Positions 20,159-28,650 of a DNA stretch of 64,000 bases are shown here, in pieces (position 1 is the first letter of the stretch; every line of letters begins with the position of its first letter). The notes under the pieces were generated by a model. That model did not search any database, was not told the DNA's origin, and worked only from the letters and a program-made list of their open reading frames with translations. The translations under genes and the position numbers were made by a program. The DNA comes from Frankia sp. QA3 (lineage in GTDB: Bacteria > Actinomycetota > Actinomycetes > Frankiales > Frankiaceae): the NCBI RefSeq assembly GCF_000262465.1, contig NZ_CM001489.1:4815243-4879242 (forward strand). The letters are read 5' to 3'.

Positions 20159-21565
20159 TTACGCCGCCGGTCGGCGCGGCGCCGCCCAGACCGCCTGGCT
20201 GGTGCCGAGGGGGGCGGGCGGCGAGAGCCAACGCGGGGCGACCCCGGCGACGGTCGCCGCGGGCCGGATGTACGAAAGCTCGCCGAACTCGCTGCTCAGG
20301 CAGGCGCGGTAGGGGGCGACATCATCCGCCGTCGGATCGGGCCGGGCAAGGGTGTCGTGGTGGCCGAGGTCCTGCAGCCACCGTCCGGTCCGGGCCAGGG
20401 AGACCCGCACGTGCCAGCTCCCGCCCTCGGTCACCCGCCGGGCGAGCGCGTCGAGCACCCCGAACGCGGCGAGGTAGCCGGTGGCGTGGTCGAGCGCCTG
20501 CGCGGGCAGCGGCACCGGGCGCGGCGAGCCGGCCGCCTCGGCCGTGGCGAGGACGATCCCCGAGGCGGTCTGGACCAGGCTGTCGAAACCGCGCAGCCCG
20601 CTCCACGGCCCCTGCCGCCCGTAGGCGCTGATGCTGGCGTAGACGATGCCCGGTCGCATCCGGGCGACGGCGTCCGGGCCGAACCCGAGCCGGTCCAGCG
20701 CGCTCGGCCGGTAGGCCTGCAGGACCACGTCCGCCGACGCGATCAGCTCTCGCAGCCGGCGGGCGTCGGCGGCGACCCGCAGATTGAGGAACGCGTTGCG
20801 CTTGCCGAACCCCGTGTCGACCAGCAGGCTGTGCACCTCCGGCAGGTGGGCGGCGCCGACCCGCAGCACGTCCGCGCCGTAGGCGGCGAGCGTGCGCCCG
20901 GCGATGGGGCCGGCGATGACCCGGGTCAGGTCCAGCACCCGCAGGCCGGCCGCTGGCGTCTCCGTCGACGCGAACCGCGCCGGTGGGGCGTCACCGAGCT
21001 GGCTCACCTCGATCAGCGGCAGCTCGGCCAGCGCACCGGCCTGCCGGTGCTCGGCCCACTCGGGCTCCGACCGCGCCATGCTGGCGCACAGCCCCATGGC
21101 CTGCAGCTCCAGCTCCAGCGACGCGGCCTCGACCCGCCGGATCACCCGCTCCACGGCGGCCCGGTCGTTCGGCGCCCCGAGCAGGTCCAGCACCCCGTTT
21201 CGGTGATGCGGGAAGTTGCAGTGCAGCTGGAGCCAGCGGCCGTCGGCCGTGGGGTAGTAGCCCGAGATCGGGTCCCACGGCCCGGGCGGCTCCTTGCCGT
21301 CGATACGCAGATGGCGCTCGCTGCAGAAGGCGGCGCCGGCGTGGCGGGTGTCCAGGGTGATGTCCGGGGAGCCGCCGCCGGTCCGGGCGGCCAGCAGCCG
21401 CCCGGCTCCGACCGCCGCGGCCGCCACCGAGGCGGTCGCGACCGTCGTCACCCGGTAGAGGCTGGGCAGGACGTCGGCCGGGCCGGTAATGGTCAATCGG
21501 TCCGCGATGCCAGGCTCCCCCACCAGTGACGCGACCTCATCGACGATCTTCGCGACCTGCGCCAT
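20159..21565 (-). CDS. CaiB/BaiF-type (family III) CoA-transferase family protein
   Basis: A 468-residue protein with the family III CoA-transferase core: GLRVLDLTRVIAGPIAGRTL, AAYGADVLRVG, GKRNAFLNLR, ADVVLQAYRP and IVYASISAYGRQGPW, where the Asp/Glu nucleophile region and CoA contacts lie. The N-terminal half carries a further, weaker copy-like segment (ISGYYPTADGRWLQLHCNFP), as in the longer members. It would move CoA between carboxylic acids. The ATG at 21565 follows GGGATGGGGAC and lies only about 14 bp from the apparent end of the upstream IS element, so that insertion replaced its native upstream sequence. TAA stop. Confidence 0.85.
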   Translation of the reverse strand: MAQVAKIVDEVASLVGEPGIADRLTITGPADVLPSLYRVTTVATASVAAAAVGAGRLLAARTGGGSPDITLDTRHAGAAFCSERHLRIDGKEPPGPWDPISGYYPTADGRWLQLHCNFPHHRNGVLDLLGAPNDRAAVERVIRRVEAASLELELQAMGLCASMARSEPEWAEHRQAGALAELPLIEVSQLGDAPPARFASTETPAAGLRVLDLTRVIAGPIAGRTLAAYGADVLRVGAAHLPEVHSLLVDTGFGKRNAFLNLRVAADARRLRELIASADVVLQAYRPSALDRLGFGPDAVARMRPGIVYASISAYGRQGPWSGLRGFDSLVQTASGIVLATAEAAGSPRPVPLPAQALDHATGYLAAFGVLDALARRVTEGGSWHVRVSLARTGRWLQDLGHHDTLARPDPTADDVAPYRACLSSEFGELSYIRPAATVAGVAPRWLSPPAPLGTSQAVWAAPRRPAA

Positions 21566-21578
21566 GTCCCCATCCCGT

Positions 21579-22690
21579 TTGACATCCTCACCTCCCTGAA
21601 GGGAGGTGATTCCCGCATCTCGCGGTGCGGGTTCCTGCTTCATCGACGGACGCCTCCTCGTTTCAGGAGCAAGGTGGTCTCACTCCCTCTCCACAGGCAG
21701 TCACCGAAAGCCCTGCGGTCAGAATGTTCTTCGCCGTGTTCATGTCCCGATCGTGGGCCGCCCCGCAGGCACATTCCCATTCCCGGCTGTTCAACGGCAG
21801 CTGTGCGACGATCGTCCCGCAGGACGAACACGTCTTCGACGACGGGTAGAACCGGTCGATCGCGATGACCGTCCGGCCGTACCAGCCGGCCTTGTACGCC
21901 ACCATCCGCCGCAGCTGCGGCCAGGAGGCGTCGGAGATCGCCCGCGCGAGGGTGTGGTTGCGGACGGGCAGGTCCTCGATGGCCACCGTTTGGTTCGCGC
22001 GGAGGATCCTCGTGGACAGCTGGTGCAGATGGTCCCGGCACCGGTCGGCGATCCGGCCGTGGATCCGGGCGACCCTCACCCGCACCTTCGCCCGGTTCTT
22101 CGAGCCCTTCTGCTTGCGGGACACCGTCACCTGCGACGGCACCACACCGTCGGGCAACGGCCTCGACCAGACGACGTCCCACGGCCGACCCTGCCTCGCC
22201 AGCGTGATCCGACCATTCCAGTAGGTGAAGCAGTTCCGGAAGTAGGCCGCCGCGTCGACGGTCCGGCCCTTCTTCCTGAAAGACGGATAGCCGGCCCGTG
22301 TCGCCCAGAAGTTCACCAAGGCGCCCTGGAGATGACGAAGCGTGGCCTGCAACGGGCCTTTCGATGGTTCGGCCCACCAGAGCGTCTCCGGGTCCCGCTT
22401 CCACCCGGTAAGCATCCTGTCGGTCTCGGCAGGGGTGACCCGGCGCCGTTCCTCCGCCCACGCCCGGGACCGCTCGGCGAGCGCCCGGTTGTACACGTAG
22501 CGGACACAGCCGAACGTCGCGGCAAGCTGCGCGGACTGCTCCGGATCCGGGTAGAACCGGTAGCGGTACGCCCGCTTCGCCACCCGGCTTCCCGCACCCC
22601 ACAGAATAGCACACCTGTTCGATCGGCCGGCGCTGTTGTCGATGCACCAACCCCGCCCTGAAGCTGAAGGGCGGGGCCTGCACGCTACGT
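21579..22690 (-). mobile_element. IS200/IS605-superfamily (IS1341-like, tnpB-only) element, approximate ends
   Basis: The element has a single tnpB-type gene and no tnpA. Short hairpins lie near each end: CACCTCCCT/AGGGAGGTG with a 2-nt loop at 21589-21608, a second stem CCCGC/GCGGG just inside it, and CCCCGCCCT/AGGGCGGGG at 22651-22676. There are no terminal inverted repeats or target duplication, as expected for this superfamily. The 3' end near TTGACATCC at 21579 is fairly sure; the 5' end is a guess. Confidence 0.65.
21663..22583 (-). CDS. tnpB: TnpB-family (RNA-guided nuclease-type) protein, internally deleted
   Basis: A 306-residue frame starting at GTG 22583 (MAKRAYRYRFYPDPEQ). It keeps the N-terminal helix-turn-helix/wedge part, RuvC-II Glu203 (VAIEDLPVRN), the zinc ribbon (CSSCG and CACG), and RuvC-III Asp280 (HDRDMNTAKN). 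However, PSQVTVSR (residues 149-156) runs directly into KQKGSKNRAK. In full-length relatives some 70-80 residues, including the RuvC-I GxDxG strand, separate these blocks. The first catalytic Asp is therefore missing, although the frame is intact. Nuclease activity is not expected; it may be a decaying gene or a binding-only protein. Confidence 0.85.
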   Translation of the reverse strand: MAKRAYRYRFYPDPEQSAQLAATFGCVRYVYNRALAERSRAWAEERRRVTPAETDRMLTGWKRDPETLWWAEPSKGPLQATLRHLQGALVNFWATRAGYPSFRKKGRTVDAAAYFRNCFTYWNGRITLARQGRPWDVVWSRPLPDGVVPSQVTVSRKQKGSKNRAKVRVRVARIHGRIADRCRDHLHQLSTRILRANQTVAIEDLPVRNHTLARAISDASWPQLRRMVAYKAGWYGRTVIAIDRFYPSSKTCSSCGTIVAQLPLNSREWECACGAAHDRDMNTAKNILTAGLSVTACGEGVRPPCS

Positions 22691-22977
22691 CTCATGGTCA
22701 CCCGTGCGCACGCTCCACATCGGCTCCGGCGGCGCGCCTCCGGCCGTCGACCGAGGGCATGACCCGCCCCACACCCAGGAGGCCGGTCGCGAGCACAAAA
22801 CGATCAATCAAGTCACAGAGTGCGCAGAATGTACTTTTTTTATCGGGGAGGTGGCGGGTCTCAGACTCGCCTTCGGGTGGTTCGGCACTCATTCTGGTCA
22901 CGTGCCCGTACTTTCGCCATGACACGGTGTCGCCGTACCGCCCGATCGGGTGGTCATCGGCGGCCGGGGAGGCGCCC
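22584..22977. other. Non-coding region: IS left end and J-protein upstream region
   Basis: The first 100 bp belong to the IS left end with its hairpin. The stretch 22795-22850 is unusually AT-rich for this window and contains a run of seven T at about 22845. No gene is seen. It should hold the promoter of the J-domain gene. Confidence 0.5.
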
Positions 22978-23553
22978 GTGGGTGTGAAACTCTCGCTGTA
23001 TGAGGTTCTGGGCGTGCCGCCCGATGCCACCGCGGACCAGATCCGCCACGCCTACCGGGCCGCCGCGCGGCGTACCCATCCCGATGCCGGCGGCTCGTCG
23101 CCGGCCTTCGCCCGGGTCAACGTCGCCTACCGGGTCCTGCGCGACCCCGGCCTGCGCCGCCGCTACGACCTGCGCCTCGCCGACCCGGGCCAACCACGCA
23201 CCGCCGGACCGAGCCATCCCCGGGCCGGCTCGCCCCATCCCCGGGCCGGGCCATCTCCCTCCGGCGGGCCATCTCCCTCCGGCGGGCCGTACCCCTCCGG
23301 CGGGCAGCAGGGCCCGCCCACGCCGCGGCCCGGAGCCGACCCGGTCGTGCGGCGGCGCTACCTGATCCTGATGTCGATCGCGCTCACCCTGTTCATCGCG
23401 GGCGGCACGGTGGTCCGGCTGTACTCCGTCCCGGCCGCCCTGATCATGATGGCGATCGCGGCGATCATCCCGCCGGTGGCCGTCACCGTCGCGAGCCGTC
23501 CCCGCCCTGCGCCCGCCGCGAAGGACCATGCCCGCCGCGGACGGCGAGGCTAG
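22978..23553 (+). CDS. J-domain (DnaJ-like) membrane-anchored protein
   Basis: A 191-residue type III J-protein. Residues 1-65 form the J domain (LYEVLGVPPDATADQIRHAY, the HPD tripeptide in RRTHPDAGG, and VLRDPGLRRRYD). A Pro/Ser/Gly-rich repeat linker (PSPSGG units) follows, and the C-terminus has two hydrophobic helices (LILMSIALTLFIAGGTVV and AALIMMAIAAIIPPVAV). It would recruit and stimulate a DnaK at the membrane. GTG 22978 is used because GGGGAGG lies 5 nt upstream. No G/F or zinc-finger regions, so it is not a general DnaJ. Confidence 0.85.
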   Translation: MGVKLSLYEVLGVPPDATADQIRHAYRAAARRTHPDAGGSSPAFARVNVAYRVLRDPGLRRRYDLRLADPGQPRTAGPSHPRAGSPHPRAGPSPSGGPSPSGGPYPSGGQQGPPTPRPGADPVVRRRYLILMSIALTLFIAGGTVVRLYSVPAALIMMAIAAIIPPVAVTVASRPRPAPAAKDHARRGRRG

Positions 23554-23621
23554 CAACACCGCGTCGCGACGGCGGGCAGCCGGGAGCGTTCGCGGTCACG
23601 GCACCAGCTCCCTGCGGCGGG

Positions 23622-24653
23622 TCAGCCGGGCAGGCGCACCCGCAGCGAGCCGACCGGGCGCCCGCCACCGAGCACCGTCGGCGCCCCAAGCATGGCGAGC
23701 CGCGCCAGGTCGAGATCCAGGTGCCCCGGGGTGTCCACCCCGGGCAGCGCGCCCAGGCGGTTCAGCGCGGCCAGCGCGACCGGGATGCCTGCCCGCCCGC
23801 TCCCGTCCGCGATTTTGATCGCGACGGTGTGACCGTCGAGCGTCGCGACCAGGGTGACGCCCTCGGCGCCGTTCTTCGCCAGCACGCCGGGCGCGGCCCG
23901 CATCAGGTCGGTGTCGGGGCGCCCGACCCCGCCGACCAGCTCCGGGTGAGCCCGCATGGCCTCGACGACCCGCCGCTCGGGGCTGCCCGGCGCCGCCTGC
24001 ACCATCGCCCGCAGCCCGCGGGCGAGCCCGGTGAGCGAGAACGCGAACAGCGGCGCACCGCAGCCGTCCACCGCCGTGCCGGCGATCTCCTCACCGGCCA
24101 GGTCCTCGACCGTGCGCCTGATCGCCTGCTGCAACGGATGGTCCGGCTCGGTGTAGTTCGCCACCGGCCAGCCGGCGGCCACGCAGCAGGCGATCATCCC
24201 GGCGTGCTTGCCTGAGCAGTTCATCAGGACCGGCTCCGCCCGCCCGCCGGCGCGCAGGTGGGCCTCGGCCGCGGTGGCGCCCAGTGGCAGGTCGGCGGGG
24301 CATCGCAGGGCGTCCGCGGAGAACCCGGCCACGGAGAGGATCTCCAGCACCCGGGCCAGGTGGGCCGGTTCGCCACTGTGCGAGCTGGCGACCACGGCGA
24401 GCAGGTCGCTCGGGATGTTCCGGCTCAGGAAGACCCCGTCGAGACCGGCGCGAAGCATCGCGGCCGCCTGAAAGGGCTTGACCGCCGAGCGGGGAAACAC
24501 CGGCACGTCGGGCGCGCCCACCCGCAGGGCGACCGCACCATCGCGGCCGAGACCGACGACAGTGCCGTGATGCAGGCTTTCGATGAACGGTGCGCCGCTG
24601 CGCAACCCCCGGACGACCTCGGCGACCACCTGCGGACCCTCCGGCGGCTCCAT
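23622..24653 (-). CDS. Asparaginase of the thermolabile (Rhizobium AnsA-like) type
   Basis: A 343-residue protein matching the asparaginase II family found in Rhizobium. Recognisable blocks are VFPRSAVKPFQAAAMLRAG, VVASSHSGEPAHLARV, LMNCSGKHAGMIACC and AVDGCGAPLFAFSL, including the Ser and Lys of SxxK plus the Cys-bearing motifs of this family. It hydrolyses L-asparagine to aspartate and ammonia in the cytoplasm. The ATG at 24653 (MEPPEGPQVVAEVVR) matches usual family starts although no strong Shine-Dalgarno is seen. It is divergent to the FmdB-like gene. Confidence 0.9.
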   Translation of the reverse strand: MEPPEGPQVVAEVVRGLRSGAPFIESLHHGTVVGLGRDGAVALRVGAPDVPVFPRSAVKPFQAAAMLRAGLDGVFLSRNIPSDLLAVVASSHSGEPAHLARVLEILSVAGFSADALRCPADLPLGATAAEAHLRAGGRAEPVLMNCSGKHAGMIACCVAAGWPVANYTEPDHPLQQAIRRTVEDLAGEEIAGTAVDGCGAPLFAFSLTGLARGLRAMVQAAPGSPERRVVEAMRAHPELVGGVGRPDTDLMRAAPGVLAKNGAEGVTLVATLDGHTVAIKIADGSGRAGIPVALAALNRLGALPGVDTPGHLDLDLARLAMLGAPTVLGGGRPVGSLRVRLPG

Positions 24654-24833
24654 GGCTGTCAGGGTACGACGGCCGTCCCCCTGGTGGGGCGCCATGCCAC
24701 ATCCTCACATCCGACGAAAACGCCCGCTCCCGGCGCCGGCTCGGTCTCTCCTCGCGTCCGGCCCTGCCCGCGCCGCCAGCCGAGCGGGGCCGGACGGCCA
24801 CCCGAGGGCGGCCGGGCCGCATACCCTGATGAT

Positions 24834-25058
24834 GTGCCTGCTTACGACTACCGCTGCCGGGTGTGCGACGCCTCCTTCGAGGTCCGTCGAAGCATCACCG
24901 AGTCCGCCCCGACCGACGGGGTGACCTGCCCCTCCGGGCACGCCGAGACCTCTCGGGTCTTCTCCGCGGTGGCCGTCAGCCGCGGCGCGGCCGCCCCGGC
25001 GATGGCGGCGCCGACGGGCGGCGGCGGAGCGTGCTGCGGCGGCGGTTGCTGCGGCTGA
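24834..25058 (+). CDS. FmdB-type zinc-ribbon regulatory protein
   Basis: A 74-residue protein, MPAYDYRCRVCDASFEVRRS..., with the CxxC of a FmdB/CxxC-CxxC-SSSS zinc ribbon and a second half CPSGH replacing the usual CxxC. The C-terminus is Gly/Cys-rich (GGGACCGGGCCG), as in other actinobacterial members. The family is named after a putative regulator of formamidase genes; the role is not established. GTG start at 24834. Confidence 0.85.
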   Translation: MPAYDYRCRVCDASFEVRRSITESAPTDGVTCPSGHAETSRVFSAVAVSRGAAAPAMAAPTGGGGACCGGGCCG

Positions 25059-25110
25059 CGCTGTTGCTGCGGACCGGGCTGTATCTGCGGCCGGGGCCGG
25101 GGCCGCGGCC

Positions 25111-25356
25111 TCACCGCTGGCGGCTGCCCGCCCCGCGGCTCTTCGCCGGCCCGCGGGCCGCCCGGCTGCGGGGACCGACGTCCACCTGGCGGTCCCGCTG
25201 GCCGCCGGATGCCGCCGCCCGGTCCTCGACCAGGCGGCGGTGCAGCAGCCGCAGCGTCTCGTCCCGCTCGGTCTGATCCAGGCCGGAGACGAGGGTCTGC
25301 AACAGACCGCCCGATCCGGGTTGTTGGTCACGGTTGCCGAGCCCACGGGTACCCAT
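25111..25356 (-). CDS. Small hypothetical protein
   Basis: An 81-residue protein, MGTRGLGNRDQQPGSGG..., with an amphipathic helical centre (LQTLVSGLDQTERDETLRLL) and a basic tail. A good ribosome-binding site, AGGAG, lies 7 nt before the ATG at 25356, the main reason for calling it. No family recognised. It follows the membrane-protein gene that ends at the higher coordinates on the same strand. Confidence 0.6.
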   Translation of the reverse strand: MGTRGLGNRDQQPGSGGLLQTLVSGLDQTERDETLRLLHRRLVEDRAAASGGQRDRQVDVGPRSRAARGPAKSRGAGSRQR

Positions 25357-25505
25357 GAATTCACTCCTACCCACGGGTGAGGTGCGTCACGCGGCGCCGC
25401 CGGCCCGGAACCCGTGAGGCGACGGGCCGAGCACGCCGGCCCGGAACCTGGAATTCGCCCGGTCGGGCCCGGTGCCGGCCGGGGCCCGCGCCCGGGGCCG
25501 CCGGA

Positions 25506-26399
25506 TCACTCCGCCGCCCCCGGCCGGTCGGCCCGCCCGCCCGAAACAGCGGTCCGCTCCGGACGATCGGCCGTGGTGGGACCGCCCGCTCGAGAGGACG
25601 GTCCAGCCGGGCTGATGCCGGCCGCAGGACTGGAACGGCCCGCCGGAGTGGTGCCACGCGCCGGAGTGGTGCCACGCGCCGGAGTGGTGCCACGCGCCGA
25701 CGTGGTGCCGGCCGCCGACGTGGTGCCGGCGGACGGCCGACGCCGGGTCGCCCGGAACACGCTCGCCGCGCCGAATCCCCAGGGTGTCGCGCCCGGCGTC
25801 CACCGCAGCCGCGTGGCCCGCCCCGCCCGTGTCTGCGTGGGCCTGCGGCGCGAGCGGATGGACGAGCCGAGCGAGCGGCGCGACGAGCGCAGGGACGCCA
25901 GCGCGGCGGAACCCGCGTCGCCCAGCGAGGCCCGCGCCGCCCGGCCGTAGGTGTGCACGACGCGCCGGTCGAAGGCAGGCGGCCCGAAAATCATGATCCA
26001 CGCGACCCCGAGCGCCCACAGGCCGGCGAGGGCCCCGAAGGCCAGAGCCCCGAAGGCACCCATGAGTGCGAAAATCACGAGGAACGCGACGCTCGCACCC
26101 AGCCCCAAGCTGATCAAGCGGCCCAGGCCGATCGGCTCTGCCGGTCCCCGCCGGGCGGCGGACGGGCGGACCGATGCGGATCCGGCCACCCGGGCCGGCG
26201 CCGGGCGAGCCGCCCGGGTCGGGACGGGTCCCACGGCCCGGCCCGAGGCCGGACCGACCGCCCGGGCCGAAGCGGGCCTAGCAGCCCGGGCCGGCGCGGG
26301 CGCCCGGGATGCGGAGCCGCGTGTGGTGGCTGTGCGCGGCCGTCGATCCAGCACGGTGCGTCCCATGGCTGCTCTGTGCCCCGGTGGTGCCAGCGTCAT
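25506..26399 (-). CDS. Membrane protein with Ala/Pro/Arg-rich N-terminus and GTTPAR repeats
   Basis: A 297-residue protein. Residues 1-100 are basic and Ala/Pro-rich (repeats such as ARAVGPASGR), the middle has two adjacent hydrophobic helices (ISLGLGASVAFLVIFALMG and LAGLWALGVAWIMIFG), and the C-terminal half carries the tandem hexapeptide GTTPAR and relatives. GAGGA stands 6 nt before the ATG at 26399. No known domain. The repeat tail suggests a disordered cytoplasmic or wall-facing region. Confidence 0.65.
   Translation of the reverse strand: MTLAPPGHRAAMGRTVLDRRPRTATTRGSASRAPAPARAARPASARAVGPASGRAVGPVPTRAARPAPARVAGSASVRPSAARRGPAEPIGLGRLISLGLGASVAFLVIFALMGAFGALAFGALAGLWALGVAWIMIFGPPAFDRRVVHTYGRAARASLGDAGSAALASLRSSRRSLGSSIRSRRRPTQTRAGRATRLRWTPGATPWGFGAASVFRATRRRPSAGTTSAAGTTSARGTTPARGTTPARGTTPAGRSSPAAGISPAGPSSRAGGPTTADRPERTAVSGGRADRPGAAE
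25641..25730. repeat. 18-bp minisatellite, five copies
   Basis: CGCCGGAGTGGTGCCACG occurs three times perfectly at 25641, 25659 and 25677, followed by two diverged copies to 25730. It encodes the GTTPAR hexapeptide repeats of the membrane protein on the minus strand. Confidence 0.9.
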
Positions 26400-26601
26400 G
26401 CAATCGTCCTCATGACGACCGCCACATTCCCCTGCCGCCCAGCGGTTTTCCCACCTGACGGCGGTCCGCCGCCGACGACGTCGGATATCGGACAACCGGC
26501 GCACGGCGCAGGGTCGGCGACCGCACCGTCGCCCCGTCGACACGGATCGCAGCCGGCGCCGCTCATCGCCCGAAGCCCGGTTTGTGGTCGGCCGCGGTCG
26601 G

Positions 26602-27024
26602 TCAGCGCCGCGGCAACTCGGCGTCGCTCCTGGACCGCAGCATCCGCCACAGCTCGCCGACGGAGGTGAACTGGACGCCGGGCGGCGCCGCGGCCACTGC
26701 CTCGACGACCCGGTCCGGAGCGTGCTGATGGCGGAGATGGTCCATGATTTCCTCCCGCTCCGCGGGAAAGACCGCCCGGCCGAGCCAGCGGGCAAGTTCG
26801 GAACGCTCCTCGACGTCGGTCGGCGTCATGCCGGCCGACGCCCCGGCCCGGAACTGGGCGGGATCCGGGAACTGCGCGTCACCGGGCAGCTCGTCCGCCG
26901 GTTCGACGGAACGCCACTCCTCCGCCCGGGTGTCCCGGCCGCTGCGCACGAACCCGGAGACCTCGTGCGCCATGGCGTCGTCTCGCCACGGGCCGTGCTT
27001 GGAGCTTCCCCGATCCACTGCCAT
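26602..27024 (-). CDS. DUF2795 domain protein
   Basis: A 140-residue soluble protein starting MAVDRGSSKHGPWRDDAMAHE. The C-terminal 65 residues (SELARWLGRAVFPAEREEIMDHLR ... VQFTSVGELWRML, abbreviated) resemble DUF2795, a short helical domain common in actinobacteria. The N-terminal half resembles small hydrophilic proteins with conserved HGPxxDDAMAHE. GGAGGGAAGGAACGAG precedes the ATG at 27024. Function unknown. It is divergent to the Rieske gene, with a palindrome in between. Confidence 0.82.
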   Translation of the reverse strand: MAVDRGSSKHGPWRDDAMAHEVSGFVRSGRDTRAEEWRSVEPADELPGDAQFPDPAQFRAGASAGMTPTDVEERSELARWLGRAVFPAEREEIMDHLRHQHAPDRVVEAVAAAPPGVQFTSVGELWRMLRSRSDAELPRR

Positions 27025-27142
27025 GTCTCGTTCCTTCCCTCCGTCGCCGCCCGCGGACGGCGACAGGTGGTCGAGAATCCGACGACCCGCGCGGCGGACG
27101 GCGCATGGGGATGTGAGGTCACCCATTCGTCCCGCCGGATCC

Positions 27143-27174
27143 GTGTCGCGCAGGGGATGTACACCCTGGGACAC
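27143..27174. promoter_or_regulatory. Candidate operator palindrome between DUF2795 and Rieske genes
   Basis: GTGTC-GCG-CAGGG-GATGTACA-CCCTG-G-GACAC is a two-tier inverted repeat centred between two divergent genes. It could be a shared operator or a hairpin. No regulator is identified. Confidence 0.4.
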
Positions 27175-27237
27175 GAAACAAACCCTCGGCCGGGTGTCGC
27201 GGTTCGCCGGCGGGCCCGAGCGGGAACACCCGAAGGC

Positions 27238-28140
27238 ATGAGGCGGACACCGCACGATGTCCTCGTCTGGCCGGCCGAGCGCCTGGAGCGGGCCGAAGCC
27301 CTCGATCCGGTGGCCGCGAAGGTCCGCGACCGTGTCCGGCACACCCTGGGCCCCGGGGCGGCACGCGACATCCTCAACGGGGTGCCGCTCGGGCATCCGC
27401 TGCACCCCGCGCTGGCCCAGCTCCCGCTGGGCACCTGGTTGTCGGCGGGGATCGTGGATCTGCTTGGCGGGCGCGATGAACGGTCCGAACGGGCGGTGCG
27501 GGTGCTGATCGGCACGGGCCTGCTCGCCGCGGGGGCAGCGGCGGCGGCCGGCCTCGCGGACTATTCCGAGCTGCACCAACGCCAACTGCGTGTCGGCGTG
27601 GCGCATGCCGGTGCCAACACCCTGGCGGCCGGCTGCTACCTCGCGTCGCTGCTGGCCCGCTGGGGTGGGCGCGACCGGCTGGGCCGCCGGCTGGGCCTGG
27701 CCGGGTTCGCCGTGGCCGGGGCGTCGGCCTATCTGGGGGGTCATCTGGCCTACCGGCAGGCGTCGGGGGTCAACCACGCCGAGGAGGTCGCCTATCTGCT
27801 GCCGCCCGGCTGGCACCGGGTCGCCCGGCTGGACGAGCTCGCCTCGGGCCGCCCGGAGGTCCGGCTGCTAGGTCAGGTGCCGCTGCTGCTGCTCCGGCAG
27901 GGGGATCATGTCGATGTCCTCGCGGACCGGTGCAGCCACCTGGCGGGGCCGTTGCACGAGGGGGAGATCGTGGTGCACGACGGTGCCACCTGCGTGCGCT
28001 GTCCATGGCACGGCAGCACGTTCCGGCTGGCCGACGGGGCGGTCGCGCATGGCCCGGCGACCGCCGGGCAGCCCCGGCTGGAGGTGGCGGTCTCCCACGG
28101 CGACGTCGAGGTGCGGCTGTCCGATGCCGGAGCCCCATGA
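27238..28140 (+). CDS. Rieske [2Fe-2S] protein with DUF2231 membrane domain
   Basis: A 300-residue protein. The N-terminal 190 residues contain HPLHPALAQLPLGTWLSAG and further hydrophobic helices typical of DUF2231 (about four membrane spans). The C-terminal 100 residues form a Rieske domain with both cluster-binding boxes, CSHLAGPLHEG and CVRCPWHGSTF, giving two Cys and two His ligands. It is probably a membrane redox protein passing electrons to or from an unknown partner. It starts at ATG 27238. Confidence 0.88.
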   Translation: MRRTPHDVLVWPAERLERAEALDPVAAKVRDRVRHTLGPGAARDILNGVPLGHPLHPALAQLPLGTWLSAGIVDLLGGRDERSERAVRVLIGTGLLAAGAAAAAGLADYSELHQRQLRVGVAHAGANTLAAGCYLASLLARWGGRDRLGRRLGLAGFAVAGASAYLGGHLAYRQASGVNHAEEVAYLLPPGWHRVARLDELASGRPEVRLLGQVPLLLLRQGDHVDVLADRCSHLAGPLHEGEIVVHDGATCVRCPWHGSTFRLADGAVAHGPATAGQPRLEVAVSHGDVEVRLSDAGAP

Positions 28141-28650
28141 CGCCCGGCGGGAGCACTGGACGATCCGGACGCGTCGGGCGAACGGACCGCATGCCCCGTA
28201 TGGATGATCCGGGGGCCACCCCGTGCGGGCCAGCCGTGCGGCCGGGGAATGGTCCGGCCGGATCAGACGCCCGGTGGCCCGCGACGGTGGGCGGCGTCCC
28301 CTGCGCAGAGATCGGATGGCCCGGCCGTGCACACCCGGGAAGGGGAAAACACCCCGGATCGGACCTCGGCGGCGCAGGTCGCGCGCCCGGACGGACCACC
28401 TCCCCACGGGCGGCCCACGCGGGTGGCGACGGGCCCCTTCGGGCGGGTGCTCCCCGTCTACACCCGCTCAGGCAACCCGGGAGTGCATCCCCCACCTGGG
28501 CCATGGGGGCACCCCCCACTCGGACTATTCAGGTCTGCCGGCACACCGATGACCGTTGCAGCGGGCCGGCGGAGCGATGATCGGGCGACGGAGGACCGGC
28601 CGCCGCGCGTGGCCTTCGGACGGCCGCCGCGCGCGGCCTTCGGACGGCGG
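28141..28650. other. Non-coding convergent intergenic region
   Basis: No supported gene. It contains an interrupted hairpin at about 28483-28512 (CCCCCA/TGGGGG with GTG/CAC flanks) that may act as a terminator, and a roughly 25-bp direct repeat (GGCCGCCGCGCG-type) at about 28598-28650 directly before the phosphoesterase stop. Confidence 0.5.
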
